From: Narthecium ossifragum
Lineage: Eukaryota > Streptophyta > Magnoliopsida > Dioscoreales > Nartheciaceae
DNA: 64,000 nucleotides
NCBI GenBank assembly: GCA_963920575.1
Contig: OY986974.1
Coordinates: forward strand, 24,280,509-24,344,508
Direction: 5' to 3'
Part shown: piece after piece, positions 1 through 12,395 of the stretch
Numbering within the stretch: the stretch's first letter is position 1
How the letters are laid out: the number at the start of each line of letters is the position of its first letter
Made by a program: the position numbers and the translations under genes
Notes under the pieces: model-generated
Told to the model about the DNA's origin: nothing
The model's input: the letters and a program-made list of their open reading frames with translations, nothing else
Databases searched by the model: none

Positions 1-204
1 TCTTTGGTTATTCCTGCTGATGTTTTTGGGCTTTTTAGCACACATAGGGATAGGGAGCTGGAATTCCGTGACTCATGCTTTGGTCAATGCATACACAAGA
101 AAAAAAAAGAACGCTTGCTAGTTAATGTAAGCACAGTAATTGCATTTGTGATTTCTTTGTGCAGATTGCTTTCTTTGTGTCCTGATTCTTCTCTGAAAAG
201 TAAG

Positions 205-3200
205 ATGGAGGCAACAACAGCTCCCGGTTTGCAAATGGTTATTGCCAAGGCGTGCCTTTCATCTTCTCAAAGAATGTTTATGTCAAGGGCAATGGTACCA
301 GGGTCTGACCTAAAGATGGCCTTTAGTAACAAATTGAGGAGCTCTTCACATATCTCCCCATCTGCACCTCTTCTTCCAAAGTACAAGCTTGCCTCTTCAA
401 AAGTTAATTCGGTCGTGACTAGGGCCATGTCTGGAGAGAGTGAGAAAGGAGGTGCATCTGGGTTGCCTATTGATCTGAGAGGTATGACTAAACTTGTAAG
501 TGGTATTTTGGTTTCCTACTCTGCGGTCTTATTTTTCTGAATTGCTTTTCACATTCTTGATTAACTTTCAAGAGAAATCCTCTAGCAGGCATGAATAATC
601 TTACCGACTCTAGCTTCACTATTTTTCTATGTTTGGATCAAGGTAAGCTCGAAGATATATGGCGCTCTCCATTCTTTGCACCCTTCTAATCTGCCTAAGC
701 CTAATAGTTCCTTTGCATTTCCAATCTTACCATCAAAGCATAACTTAGTCGTAAACTCTTGCTGGCTTCTGCACTTTAGTATGCAGTATGCTTTTTTTTA
801 TCAGAAAATGTTTTTAGGTGGAATTTATATATGAAAATCTCGATGATTTATTGTCTTAATTTGCTGAATTTCTCTGGTCATAGGTGTTTCTTCATTTTTT
901 ATATATGAAATTATTATAACGCTAAAATGGAGGCTTTTGATTATTGTATTCAGGTTATGTTAGAGCATGAAATCGTGTATTCATTTGTGGGTATATAGAC
1001 AAACTTGCTAAGAAGCAAGATGGTTTTGTGACATAGAAAACTGCATTTATTGTGATACTAAGTTTACCATGCTTATAGACCAAATGCTTTCACATGTTTC
1101 TCAGGTAAGAGGGCATTTATTGCCGGAGTAGCTGATGATAATGGGTATGGCTGGGCAATTGCAAAGGCTCTCGCTGCTGCTGGTGCTGAAATTCTTGTTG
1201 GCACATGGGTGCCTGTATGTGAATCCCAAGCATTGCTTAATCTTATCTGGAAAATGAAAGTTTGTACAGATTTAGCTATTAACATCTAATTGCTTATCTT
1301 TCTACAGGCACTGAACATTTTTGAGACTAGCCTTAGACGTGGGAAATTTGATGAATCACGTCGGTCTGTACTTTAAAGTCAATGTTATTCGTCATTCTTT
1401 CCCTCATTCCATGCTTAACCTAAACTAGGGGTCTGTAAATTTTTGAGTATAACCTCTATCGGAATCTTGCGCATGATAGGTTGCCAGATGGTTCTCTTAT
1501 GGAGATTACAAAGGTATATCCTTTAGATGCAGTTTATGATACTCTCGAGGATGTTCCTGAAGATGTAAGTTACAAGCTAATAGTGGTTTCGTTTTTTGTG
1601 GCCTCTGGTAGGGGTGTCCAAAAAGCCCAAATGGCCCGGCCCGGTACGGGTCCGGACCGGACCCGCCAGGGCCGTAGCCTGGTCCGGCCCGGGTGTTGGC
1701 CCTGCTGGACCAGGCTGATCCGGGTTCAGGGCCGGACCAGGGCCCATTGGTCAAAAACCCGGTCCGGCCCGGCCCGGTCTGGGTTTTAAAGCCCATTCCC
1801 CCCCCCCCCCCCCCTTCCTTCTCTCTCTCGCAGCTTCTCCCTCTCCCTCTCCCCCCTCTCGCGGCTTCTCAGTTTCTCGGCGAGCTTCGTCATCCCCGCC
1901 GCGGGGGGTCCGCCAAGCCGTCGGATGCGCCGCCGCTCTTCGCCGGCAGAGGCGGGAAATGAGGAGGTTCCGCGGCCTCCCCGTCATTGATCGACGTCAT
2001 GGCTTCTCCGTCATCGATCGATGCCGTGACTTCCCCCCGTCATCGATCGACGTCGCCTCGCCAAGCCCCATCTCTCCTCCAACCTCCACCGGCTTCCACT
2101 CCGCCCGATCTCCGACCTCTTCGCCGCGCCCAAGCTTCACCGATCCATGGTGGTGGAGCCTCCGGGATCAGCCGCGAGTTGTACCTCGACCTCGCCCGAG
2201 CCAGTTGCCGCGTCGTCGCCGTCGCGCGCCGCATCTACCGCCTTCGATCCATGAGTGAAGAAATCGACCCCTTCGATCCATGAGTGAAGAAATCCGGCGT
2301 CCGGTCAGTGGTGGTGGAGCTCGATGTCAGTGCCGGGAGCGACGCCATGGATGAGCTCACGCCGGGAGCGCCGCATCGACCGCCTTCGTTCACGCGCTTG
2401 GCACGGGGTGCTTCGGCGAGGTGGGCATCGGGTTTGGTGAGGCACGTGAGAGAGAAGGTGAAGGGGAGAACAGAGGAAGATAGATGGGAGAGGAGAAATG
2501 GGTTGGCGGGCCGGGTTAGGCCCGGTCCGGTCCGGCCCAACCCGGTTTTCAAGCCGGGCAGGGTCGTACTGGGCCGGACCGGGTTGTAAGCCTAATTGGC
2601 CCGGTACTGGCCCGGCCCGGTCCGGATGGCTACCAGGGCCGGACCGGGTATTGCCTCCAACCTGGCCCGGCCCGGATGGACACCCCTAGCCTCTTGCCTG
2701 TTGAAAGGAGTTTCCTAATTATTGGCAGTATTGTCATCTGGTCAGGTTAAAGCAAATAAACGTTATGCAGGAGCTACCAATTGGACTGTTAAGGTAACCC
2801 GCAAGTTAAAGTTACATGGGTTTAACTGTATGATGTTAATGTCCACAAGGGACCTTGTTTCTTCCAAGGATACAGCGTCTCATGTCCATCACACCTCTAG
2901 TTACAATGGCATTGTAGTGAACATGTGTGATGGTCATGATCTTGCTTTCACTACTTTCTCAATTGCACTATTTTATGCTTTGTAGGAAGTGGCTGAGTGT
3001 GTGAAAAATGATTTTGGGAGCATTGACATCCTTGTTCATTCTCTTGCCAATGGACCAGAGGTAAACTTTTTCCCCTCTTTTTTTTTTTTTTATAAACTTT
3101 TGGCTGAATTTATGATTTGTAGTTCCTCATGAGCAGGTTAGCAAACCTCTGCTTGAGACCTCCAGAAAAGGATACCTTGCTGCGGCCTCTGCTTCGAGCT

Positions 3201-4468
3201 ACTCTTTTGTTTCTTTACTTCAGCACTTCTCTCCAATAATGAATCCAGGTATGTTTGTTGTTGCAGAAACATAATTATTGTTTCTCTGTCTTTCTGTTGG
3301 GCTCATTTACGTTCTGACATGTCTGAATGCACATGCTAAGCTAATTGGCTGTGCGGCAGTCTTTGTTTGTATGAGGTGTATCAGATTTATTGCCATTCAC
3401 TTGAGCACCATCATGCATGCTGTAAATTATCGAACTTTTGCCATCTTTAATGTCAGTTTGATCCATAGTCTAAGTTTTGAAATCCTTTGATGCAGGGGGT
3501 GCTTCAATTTTGTTGACATATATTGCTTCTGAAAGGACGATTCCTGGGTACGGACTATTTAGTTTTCTTCTGGACTCTTTTCTAGGGTATGTGTTCTTTT
3601 CAAAGATATACCTAACCACCTTTATATTGCAGATATGGTAGGGGGCATGAGTTCGGCTAAAGCAGCTCTAGAGAGTGATACCAGAGTAAGCTTAGTAGTG
3701 CATGTAGTACTATATTTAGATATTATGTTGTTGTTTCTGTTGGTTTGAATAACTCCGCATTATTCACTGATTTCTTTTTCTTTTTGGTGGATAATGCAGG
3801 TGCTAGCTTTTGAGGCTGGAAGGAAAGGCAAGATTAGAGTCAACACTATATCTGCAGGTATGCTTAGTTTCTTTTGCAGATATGTCCTTAGTCCATCCCA
3901 GTAGGCAGAGCATAATGCTTTTATGATCATCAATCATGTGGCTGATGACCACTCATGTTATTCTGACTTGTGTCCTTAGTTCATCCCTATAAGCAGAGCA
4001 TAATGCCTTTACGAGATCATTGATCTTGTGGGTGATGGATGACCACTCATGTTATTCTGACTCTTTTCATTCTGAACTCCTATGAATGTATCTCGCCTGT
4101 TTTTGAGAAGGCCATATTGTTTATTCTAAAGCTTCATTGCATCTCCAGGCCCACTGGGAAGCCGTGCTGCCAAAGCCATAGGATTCATTGAGAAGATGAT
4201 AGATTATTCTTATGTCAACGCACCATTGCAAAAGGAATTGCTGGCAGGTGAATGATCGAGATTTCCAAACTGTTATCTATATTATTTGAATTCTAAGAGT
4301 ATGAATCTTCCTTTTACATCTATAAAATATGGTGCATATGAGGTTGGGAACGCAGCAGCATTCTTGGTTTCCCCCCTGGCTTCAACTATAACTGGTTCCA
4401 TTCTATATGTGGACAACGGGTTGAACACAATGGCACTCGCAACAGACAGCCCATACCTTGCGGTATGA
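205..4468 (+). pseudogene. ENR: Enoyl-[acyl-carrier-protein] reductase (NADH), chloroplastic, probably a broken copy
   Basis: Homologue of plant ENR (Arabidopsis MOD1), the last reductase of each fatty-acid elongation cycle in plastids. Exons read at 205-481, 1105-1214, 1308-1367, 1480-1564, 2746-2793, 2986-3060, 3137-3248, 3496-3547, 3633-3685, 3800-3857, 4149-4247 and about 4336-4468. The protein has a Ser-rich transit-peptide-like N-terminus, [15 protein letters not shown] at the start of the Rossmann fold, the [11 protein letters not shown] segment, SSAKAALESDT with the active-site Lys, and a C-terminal YVDNGL segment. Two lesions are visible. At the start of the ninth exon (3633) one extra base after TATGGT shifts the frame just after the catalytic Tyr and leads to TAA; splicing at the next AG (3640) would restore the frame but delete that Tyr. 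The last-exon acceptor is TGCAT instead of the expected TGCAG, just before position 4336. The hAT element at 1609-2688 lies in intron 4. Identity is certain; loss of function is inferred and an assembly error cannot be excluded. Confidence 0.85.
1609..2688. mobile_element. Non-autonomous hAT transposon in ENR intron 4
   Basis: A 1080-bp, very GC-rich block with inverted ends TAGGGGTGTCCA and TGGACACCCCTA. It is flanked by 8-bp duplications, GCCTCTGG (1601-1608) and GCCTCTTG (2689-2696), which match at 7 of 8 positions. An 8-bp duplication and TAGGGGTG ends are typical of hAT elements. Subterminal regions (1630-1790 and 2510-2670) are packed with CCCGG/CCGGACC words, as expected of clustered transposase-binding sites. 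No transposase is encoded. The centre (1800-2480) has a C-tract, a CT-rich stretch and coding-like GC-rich sequence whose source I do not recognise, so it may be captured host DNA. A direct repeat of about 22 bp, containing GATCCATGAGTGAAGAAATC, occurs at 2244-2294. Confidence 0.85.
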
Positions 4469-5439
4469 GTTGCGACCAGGTTCGTGGAAATCTTGTTCCA
4501 GTGTGAGCCCTCTCTTTTTTTCTCTTCGCCGGCAATAACGAGTTGGGTGGATGCATCTTTTCATTGTGATATGATTTAGTGATGCTTAGTGATTATAGAC
4601 TCCAATTTTTCACTCTTGTATGCAATACTTGGTATCGTTACTCAGCTCAGGGAAGCCTAGAAATTAGTGTTTCCTGAGCTCTCAATCATATGGGAGTTGT
4701 TGGCCCTAACAATGCCCATTTCATTTTTCATGTCATAATTCCTTTTGAAGATTTCTTTTACTAGTAGTAATCTTGCCCTTGTTTTTTGCATGATTGATAG
4801 CGGGAGGTTACGTTAGGAATCTTCCGAAAATATTCTGATTGAAGTAATCTCCAAAGCATATATAAAACAACTCCAAAGATTGTATTGTAGAAGGATGTAT
4901 GATATTTCAGAGATCGTAAACCCTTTTATATAACTGATAAAATCTTAGACAGGCTCCAACAAAAAAGAAAAACTAATTAAAAACTCCTAAAATAATTAAA
5001 GAAAGCAGCAAGGTAGGAAAGCCTATCAAAAGCAAACGAAACAAAAGAAAAAACAAAAAAAACCGGTAGTTCTGCAATCATAGATCGTATGACCATAACA
5101 TATTAATTATGAAACAGTATATTCAATTTATTTTAATTTTTACAACTTGGAGTCTCCATGGTCATCTCCACCACACCGCCACCGCCTTCACCAGAATCAC
5201 CACCACCACCATTGTCTCTGCCACTGCCATGATTTGATCCCCCACTATCCTTGGCACCACCCCTACCTCCTTCCGAGACCTCCGCCCACAGTCGGCCCGT
5301 TGCCACACACACCATTGGAGTTGTTTGATTGCTTGCATCATGCATTCTGCATCAGTAGGTCCAAACCAGTGTTTTATTGACAAGACGCATCAGCTAATGC
5401 AACATCAACTGATGAAAAAAAAAAAAAAAAAAAAAGACC

Positions 5440-5581
5440 CTTAAGCCGGGTTTTGGGTTTGACTAATTAGGCCTGACCCAGCCCGAATCTTGTGTGGGGT
5501 CGGTCTCGAGAAACATTGGGGTGACCTGATCTGATAAGTTTGGGCTTAGGCCGGCCCGATCCTGGCCCATGGACAGCCCTG
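5440..5581. mobile_element. Terminal fragment of a hAT-like element
   Basis: The stretch is rich in GGCCCGA/GGCCGGCCC words and ends in GGCCCATGGACAGCCCTG. Its reverse complement, CAGGGCTGTCCATGGGCC, is a typical hAT-type terminal inverted repeat. I did not find the matching other end, so this is probably a truncated element. The start given is approximate. Confidence 0.4.
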
Positions 5582-6013
5582 TACATAAAAACGGGTTTTC
5601 CTTTGGAATGAGTCCGTGGCACACCATTCAGTCATGATATTCCTCGGGGAGGCATCCAATAATTCCGACCTGGAGATCATCAAATCGATGTCGAGATACT
5701 TGACGAACCAATCGTGGCGTAATCTAAGCCGTCCAGCGTGTGTTGGGGGTGTGGAACGTAGGCGATACAAATACTATTTATTGGTCATTGGAACGTAGGC
5801 GATACAAATAGAGAAACTATTATTTTCTCATAGAATGTGAGTGCAAAAAAGGTGGAAAAAAACACATAATTGGTTGCAAGATAAGCCGAGCAATACTGTT
5901 TATTTCTTTGTTAATTGAGGCTGATATGGCTAGCTAGGTGCATGAAAGGAAAATTACATGAAACGATCACATATATAGAAATTAGGAAAGAAGCCTCCTT
6001 CTTGAGCGTTGAG

Positions 6014-6016
<3 letters not shown>

Positions 6017-6046
<30 letters not shown>
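6017..6046. repeat. (AG)n microsatellite with adjacent (TA)n
   Basis: Fifteen AG units, followed by a TA tract at about 6057-6071. No other function is visible. Confidence 0.9.
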
Positions 6047-6047
<1 letters not shown>

Positions 6048-7599
6048 ATTGATTGACATATATATATATATTAAGAATCAGGTAGCTCTTGTTCTTATTT
6101 ATCCTATGATATATATATATAGAGCACGTACAGCTTTCATATACTTTGATTAAGACAGACAGGATATATATAGAGACAGTGCATGTGTGTGTATTGACAT
6201 GAACAAACAAGTTATAATTCTTATTTATCTTCAGATAGATCTACAGTAGAACAGCAAGCTGATACATATATACTTCATTTAATGTAACATCAAAGGCTAT
6301 ATAATTAGCTCCAGCATCTTATTATATAGGTCGTCGAGCTTGCAAATTATAAAGATGAAACTACTCCAGCGGCCGGCCGGGTATCATTCAATTCATGCAT
6401 GTAATATTTAGTGGATTAGATAGGTGACCATGCATGAGTGCCACAAGCATCAAGAACATATAAAGGCCATCGCTTCATCCACCATCTTTGCTGCAACAAG
6501 AAACAACAATTAATACTATCCATAAACACAAACCTCAGATATATATCTATTATAAGCTAGCTAGCTTAGAAATGGAAATCAAAGAAATATAATACTCGAT
6601 ACGAATTACCATGCATGAATCTTAGGATGGTTTTCCCCACGGGAAGGCTGTAATTAATTAAGCATAGGTGCAAGAAATAGGATAGCCAGAGATACGGCTG
6701 CAGCAGATGAACCCTAGCTGAACTCATTTCTATCACAAAAAAAAGGGAGGCGGGTTAGAAGACACTTGAATGTATATAGAACTGCTAGCTAGCTAGGTAT
6801 GATCAATGGCTGGCAAGCTGCACCGTGAAGAAGCTAGAGGCTGTCTCAAGGCCATATGTGTATATATAGAGCTATCTAGCTGAACAGTGTTGAGCTCACT
6901 CGCAGCTGTTGACCTTAAGGCCGGCCAGACATCCATGCATGAGCAAGCATATATATATATATATATGTCTAGTTACACTGGCCGGCGATTTCAGACTTGA
7001 AGACGACGACGAACATGGCCAAAGGTGGACTTTGGGAGGAAAGAGAGAGAGTTCAGTGGTAGGGACGAGCTACATTGGGCGAATGATATGGACTTGCATC
7101 CGTCACTAATAAATATAAAGTGCTTCCATTATGTATTTGTCTTGACTTAATTATGAAAAGTTTATGTGTCTTGTAGTTGCTTAATTGCTGAAGTTTTAAT
7201 TAGCCTCTTGTTTGCATTTGCTTCTGTTCTCACATACAAATGTCAAAAGTAGAATAGAGGTCTTATACTGTTTTGCAACTCAATCGATACCTGTATGTAT
7301 GAAGCTATACATGCATACTGCTCCGAACAAAGTAGTCTTCGAGAAAAAGGAACACCATCCATATCTCAGGACTCAGGGGAGGGCAGCCTAGCCTACTATA
7401 TGAATATATGACTATGACTATGATATGCTCCAAATGATATACTCCAAATGATATGCTCCAAATGATCGCCTAACTACTTAAATGTCACATATATATATAT
7501 ATGCGTTTTTAGTTAGTTTTTGTTTGTCTGGGAGCCAAGCTTTAATTAGCATTAACTTCTTGTGGCTATTACCTCTTTAATTTGACCCTTTGGAAGCAC

Positions 7600-8560
7600 A
7601 ATAAAACGGAAGATTTACAGATGCCTAATCAATCATTGCCACGTAGGTGATACTATATATGGTATTGGAGTTTCCCTACGTGGGAGAAGCTTATCCCCTT
7701 TCCTCTACAAAAAGGGGCACAACACTACCTCGGGGAGTTCGACGGTGAAGGGCTCTGAATTCTGATGGATAGTAAGAGAGGGGGAGAGATGAAGAGGAGG
7801 TAAGTCTTCAATCTTCCATCCTTTTGTAAAATTATATATATATCTACAAGCTTTGGATATATACTTCTTTTCTATATATACAAGTTGTTGTTGTTGGGAC
7901 CCAGATAGCTAGTTTAATTTGGGACTGAGTTTTGATTGTAATTAATGGTTGCTTGCTTGTTATAAATTAATATAGATTCTTTCTTTATGTAATGATCTTG
8001 TTTTCATAATGAGCTTTGGAAATAATAACCCTTGCTAATTTGTAGTTGATGGGCAATTGAAACTCCTCAAAACTCATGTTTGAAAAGCTAATGAATGATC
8101 TTGTTTGCAAATTATATATGGCAATTCTGGTCGATGTAGCTAGAGAGAAAATGGACTAGTTTCTTCTTAATAAATCTTAACATAACATAAGACGAAGAGG
8201 GTTGTTGGGCTGGATATGGGATGGGCAGTCCTAGCTACCAGAATCTCTGCCAGAGCAGCTGATATTGGAGCTCCGACTACATCCGGCTTGCTTGCTGCGG
8301 TTTGCCGATCGAACATGCATGGTGATTAGCTCGGCCTTCTCCTCTCCTCTAGGCACGCGTACTCTATCTCCCTCTCCCATGACATGGGTACTCCTCCCTA
8401 AGCTCAAAGGATCCACACAGTCTTTTGTGCAGACCCTTTGACGCGAGGTGCTACTATACATTCCAATTACCGAAGTCGCAAAACAAGGATTGAGATTGCA
8501 GCATTCCATGGCTGGCTGGTGCTGACTGCTGAGTGAGAAGATAGAGGGGAAGCTGCTGAA
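7600..8560 (+). pseudogene. F-box/DUF295 gene relic (copy A) with its promoter region
   Basis: A degenerate paralogue of the intact F-box gene at 13794-14987. Coding similarity runs from about 8200 (GGGATGGGCAG, as in the intact gene) to 8560. It includes TTTGCCGA, CTCAAAGGATCCACACA, CATTCCATGGCTGG and GCTGA-type matches in the same order as in the intact gene, with frameshifts and stops throughout. The upstream part (7600-7810) also matches the other copies: a GCCACGTAGGTGATA segment, a pyrimidine-rich stretch with CTCTACAAAAAGG, a CGGGGAGTTCGACGG leader and a splice-donor-like GGTAAGTC near 7800. The rest of the coding region is missing, replaced downstream by a LINE. Non-functional. Confidence 0.7.
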
Positions 8561-8699
8561 TAGGAATCGAGGTGCAAAATGTGGGTCTTTGCACGCTTTC
8601 TCGAGCATCCTGAAACGAATCAAGGTGCAAAATGTAAGATGGCAACATCTGGAAGGTGCAAAGCGTGTTTATTAGAGCAAAATAACCTCGAAAAGACGA

Positions 8700-9935
8700 C
8701 TACATGCTGGTGTCGATTGCATCTTCTTCCGAGGCTAGAAAATTACGTCAGATTCTCCTCAGATTTGGTTGCCTTTCTGATCTTTGGACGAATAAGAATA
8801 AATCCTCAGTGAGATTCTCCCCCTCGTTGGATGTACCTCGGTGTGAAACTCTCTACAGGATCTTGCATATTGAGGCTGTGGAACCTAGACAGATTTGAAA
8901 CTATTTGGGATCTCCCATCTCTGACGTTTTCTCCCTTACTTGATAAAGTGATAGGTAAGCTATCTTCTTGGTCAGCTTGTAGATTGTCAGCGGCTGGGCG
9001 ACTAGTTTTAGTGCGCAGTGTGTTGCAGGCTACACTGGTTCATTTTATGTCGGCGGTGGGGATTCCGGCCAGGGTAATCAAAGAGCTGGAGGCTATGTTC
9101 AGGTGCTTCTATTGCTAATATTCCAGTTCTAGAGGGGGGTGATGTCTGGACTTGGGATTTTAATCCATCGGGGAGAATATCTAGCAAATCTGCGTATCTT
9201 TTTCTTCTTTTACAAGAGGTACCGATGGAGAGATCTTCTATCTTTCCTAAGGAGGTTTGGGTAAATCTTTGGAGGATGCATGTGGCCCCTAAAATCAGGT
9301 TTCTCATTTGGAAATTGCTCCACGGAAGGCAAAGATGAATGAGGTGGTGTTCTCGATAGGAGTTCATGCTGAGATCTTATATTTACGGATTTGTCGTATG
9401 ACCGAGGAATTTTGGAGGTGCAAAGAGCGCAAATATTGTATTTATGATGGTGTATCAGAAGTAGAGGAGCAGGGGGGTGGGACCTCTATTGTGGTTGATG
9501 AGGCTTTCTCTGCTAGCATTGTAGTTGATGCAGTAGGTGTGATTATAAGAGATCAAGGTGGCCGGATTAGGGTTGTGTGTTCCAAAGCTATTGTTGCTGC
9601 CTCTTGCGAAGAGGCGGAACTGCATGCTATTTATAGGGGTCTTTTGTTGGCTACGCAGTTAGGGGTGACTAAATGTTTGGTGGTGTCAGATTTATGGTTG
9701 AATGTATACATAGGTCTAACTCTTGGCCTCCTCATCTTACTGGTTTATTGAGAGATATTTGTGGGATGGCGGCGCGCTTTCTTGCAGTTGTCTTTAGACC
9801 TGTGCAACGAGACCGAGTTCGTGAAGCGGATTATCTCGCCATGCTTGGTAAAGATAGGCGCCGGAGTCATCGCTGGGTCTTTGCTCTTAGATCTGAAGCC
9901 CCTGTGAATTTTCCTTTTTGTGTGTATACTTAGTT
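8700..9935 (+). mobile_element. Decayed L1-type LINE, C-terminal part of ORF2
   Basis: Successive broken frames give the usual order of a plant L1-type non-LTR element. First comes the distal reverse transcriptase (LSAAGRLVLVRSVLQ near 9000). Next is the zf-RVT segment (PKEVWVNLWRMHVAPKIRF, near 9250-9320). Last is an RNase H-like domain (AVGVIIRDQGG near 9530 and EEAELHAIYRGL near 9620). At least four frame changes separate these pieces, so the copy is dead. The 5' part, including the endonuclease, is absent. It directly follows F-box relic A. Confidence 0.8.
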
Positions 9936-10727
9936 AGGTAGTTTCTTTCCTGTAACTAGCCAAGATATTTATAGGATTATCAAAGGGAAGAAAGCACCAA
10001 TTTCACCTTGCCAAGTTTTTTATGGGAATACAAAGAAGTTTGGAAACAAAGAGAGATTGACTAGAGAGTAACTCCAAAGACATAGCTAGAGTGGGATCTA
10101 GTCTCACATGCGCACATGATAATTGTCACATACCTTAGGCTCTCTCCTCCAAATCACGGTAATAAAACTGTGTAGACTCCAGTAGCAAGCTGTAAAAAGA
10201 GAAATGGGTACTTGAGATGTGATGAGGAAAGAGCCTTCTCGCAGGAATCATTGCGGTAAATTCTATCATGCAATTTCAGCAACTTCATTGATAACATTGT
10301 GAGATTCTTGTATAAATAGTAATATCAAGATTTTGAAAGGAAAGGAATTAAACCAGAACGGAACAAGAACCTGGAATACTGGTTTGTCTATATAGAACAG
10401 CTCTCTCTCTCCTCTCCTCTCCTCTTCTATTACTTCATCAATATCTCTCCCTTTCAACAGCCTATAAAAGTCAATGGGAAAAGTGCCGGTTGATCATTTT
10501 GTGTTCTCCTCGGATCGTGCTAACGTCAAGATCAGGCCGTTGGGTTGGACCTTGAAGATCGGACGTCAATGAACTCCGCACGAAGAGTGCCTCCGATTTT
10601 TAGGGATTTACATTCTATATTCCATTTTATGTTTTTATTTTATTTTGCTGATATGAAAAGAGTGTTCTCACACATATTTTATTCACAAGATTCAGCGAGA
10701 TAAATGCAACAAAGTTAAAGCTCATAT
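9936..10727. other. Spacer, no gene seen
   Basis: AT-rich sequence between two LINE remnants. It contains a CTCT/CCTCT run (10400-10430) and TATAAATAG- and TATAAAAG-like words near 10310 and 10465, with no open frame of recognisable content. Confidence 0.5.
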
Positions 10728-10759
10728 TATTGGATAGTGTCATCTTAATTTTCTTTCCA

Positions 10760-12047
10760 AATTAAAAATGAATTCTAGTTCAAGACTAACCATAAAAGAC
10801 TTTGGCCAAAAGAAAGAGAAAGCTTCTCATCTTGAACATATAGGGTGCGTTTTTATTATTATTAATTCAGCTTTTTAGCTAGTAAAAAGAAAGAAGGAGC
10901 TACACATTAATAAGACAACCACTAGGCCACGTCCCCTCCGAATCACATACCCATATCCGAGTCTAATGTCGGTCCCTCCTTAATATGGCTAGGAGGTCTG
11001 CTTGTTTATTGGATCTTCTTGAAACAAAACAAAAAGCTGCCTCTTCAAAAAAAAACCCCAATCTACAAGTATCCCGTAACAACTCTGTTAACGACAGACC
11101 AAAACAAAGACCCATTCAGACATCCGATCAAAAACTTGGAGTCGGACTCCATCAAAACATTTTGTACACCAAAATCCTTTGCCACACGAAGCGCCCGTCG
11201 TATTGCCAACAGCTCCGCCACCTCGACGGAGTCGGCATTTACCAGCTCCGAGATCGCCATCATAGGCCGGCCATCCTCCCTGCATGGTATCACCCCAACC
11301 CCCGCCCCTGCAACCCCGAACGCCGCATCAGTTGATACAAGATGGAAACTCGTCGGTCTAGAAGCTCTAGCAATAACATCTGTAGGGGACGAGATCCTCC
11401 ATAACTCCTCTACTGCTCTTTTAATTCTTGTCAACACTTCATTCGTCTGAAGCTTGACATCATTAAATATGAGCTCGTTCCTTGCAATCCAAATGAACCA
11501 CAAAGCAAAGCACACAACCGACTTCCTTCTCAAAATTGCACCATTCGTTGATGATGATACCGACAAAATCCCCATCAACTGATCCCAATCAAGCACGCCG
11601 ACGTCGGGAAGAGTTGTTCCCCAAATGGAAACAACAAAAGGACACCCCAAAAAAATATGCATTAAAGTTTCATTCTCCATCTCACACCTTGGACATACCC
11701 GGCTAGATACACTGAAAATTTGCCATAGAGCATCCAACGTTGCAATCCTATCATGCAACAATTTCCACAAAAAGATCCTAACCTTTGGCCACGTTGGAGT
11801 GCGCCAAAGATTCAACCATACCTCCCTAGGAAGCAAAGAACCATCGCAAAAGCTTGAAAAGATGGCTCCATGAGAAAATTATACGCTGACTTGGAAGAGA
11901 TCTTCCCTGACGTAGAGTGCAACCATATCCACCGCTCCTCCCCTGCCTCTGCAATCGGACATGCCAGTACCCGATCCGCCATATCTTTGTTGAACAGAAC
12001 ATATCCTCTCTTCATTCCACACCCCATCAAAACCATTCCGCATTCTA
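10760..12047 (-). mobile_element. 5'-truncated L1-type LINE, zf-RVT and RNase H region
   Basis: A 257-codon open stretch (11836 down to 11063) encodes a zf-RVT domain and an RNase H domain. The zf-RVT part has EVWLNLWRTPTWPKVRIFLW, a CPRCE...H...C zinc cluster and IARNELIF. The RNase H part has STDAAFG, VEVAELLAIRRAL and LMESDSK. A preceding piece (about 12040-11830) in another frame carries WIWLHSTSGKISSKSAYNFL, the segment just upstream of zf-RVT. The reverse transcriptase is missing, as expected of 5' truncation. The block is bounded by a perfect 32-bp direct repeat (10728-10759 and 12048-12079), which could be the target duplication. Confidence 0.75.
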
Positions 12048-12079
12048 TATTGGATAGTGTCATCTTAATTTTCTTTCCA
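12048..12079. repeat. 32-bp perfect direct repeat, partner at 10728-10759
   Basis: Both copies begin TATTGGATAGTGTCATCTTA and continue identically for 12 more bases. They bracket the minus-strand LINE remnant. I read them as a candidate LINE target-site duplication. Confidence 0.7.
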
Positions 12080-12395
12080 TCCATATGGAATGTGTGAAAT
12101 CTGCCTTCCTAAAACCATTCCGCATTCTATAATAGCGGATGCCACGATTGATGCGATTCCATCCCAACGATTCTGCCCATATCATTTCGAGCGGGGCATC
12201 CAAACGCGCCCAAATGGGACCATTTGCGGTACGAGACAAACCTACTTGAGTTTGTTTGAGAAATCTCACAACTTTTATGTGTACTTCACATACAAATGGA
12301 CTAATCTTCTGGTGCCATGTAGATGATATTTTTTTTAGCGATGTTTATATATATGCCACTCAAAAGATCCTAATTTACATAATTGGTGTAACTAT

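Larger units (their letters stand above)
4469..7599. other. Intergenic spacer, no gene seen
   Basis: AT-rich spacer downstream of the ENR copy. It holds A-rich stretches (4950-5080), a CCA-rich patch (5155-5250), a 19-20 bp A-run near 5415, a probable hAT end (to 5581) and several AG and TA microsatellites. Many CTAGCTAG and GCATGCATG words occur. Short open frames here have no recognisable domain and I treat none as a gene. Confidence 0.6.

Noticed and set aside
5911..6210. 99-codon minus-strand frame
   Set aside because: Made of TA and AG microsatellite codons; no real protein features.
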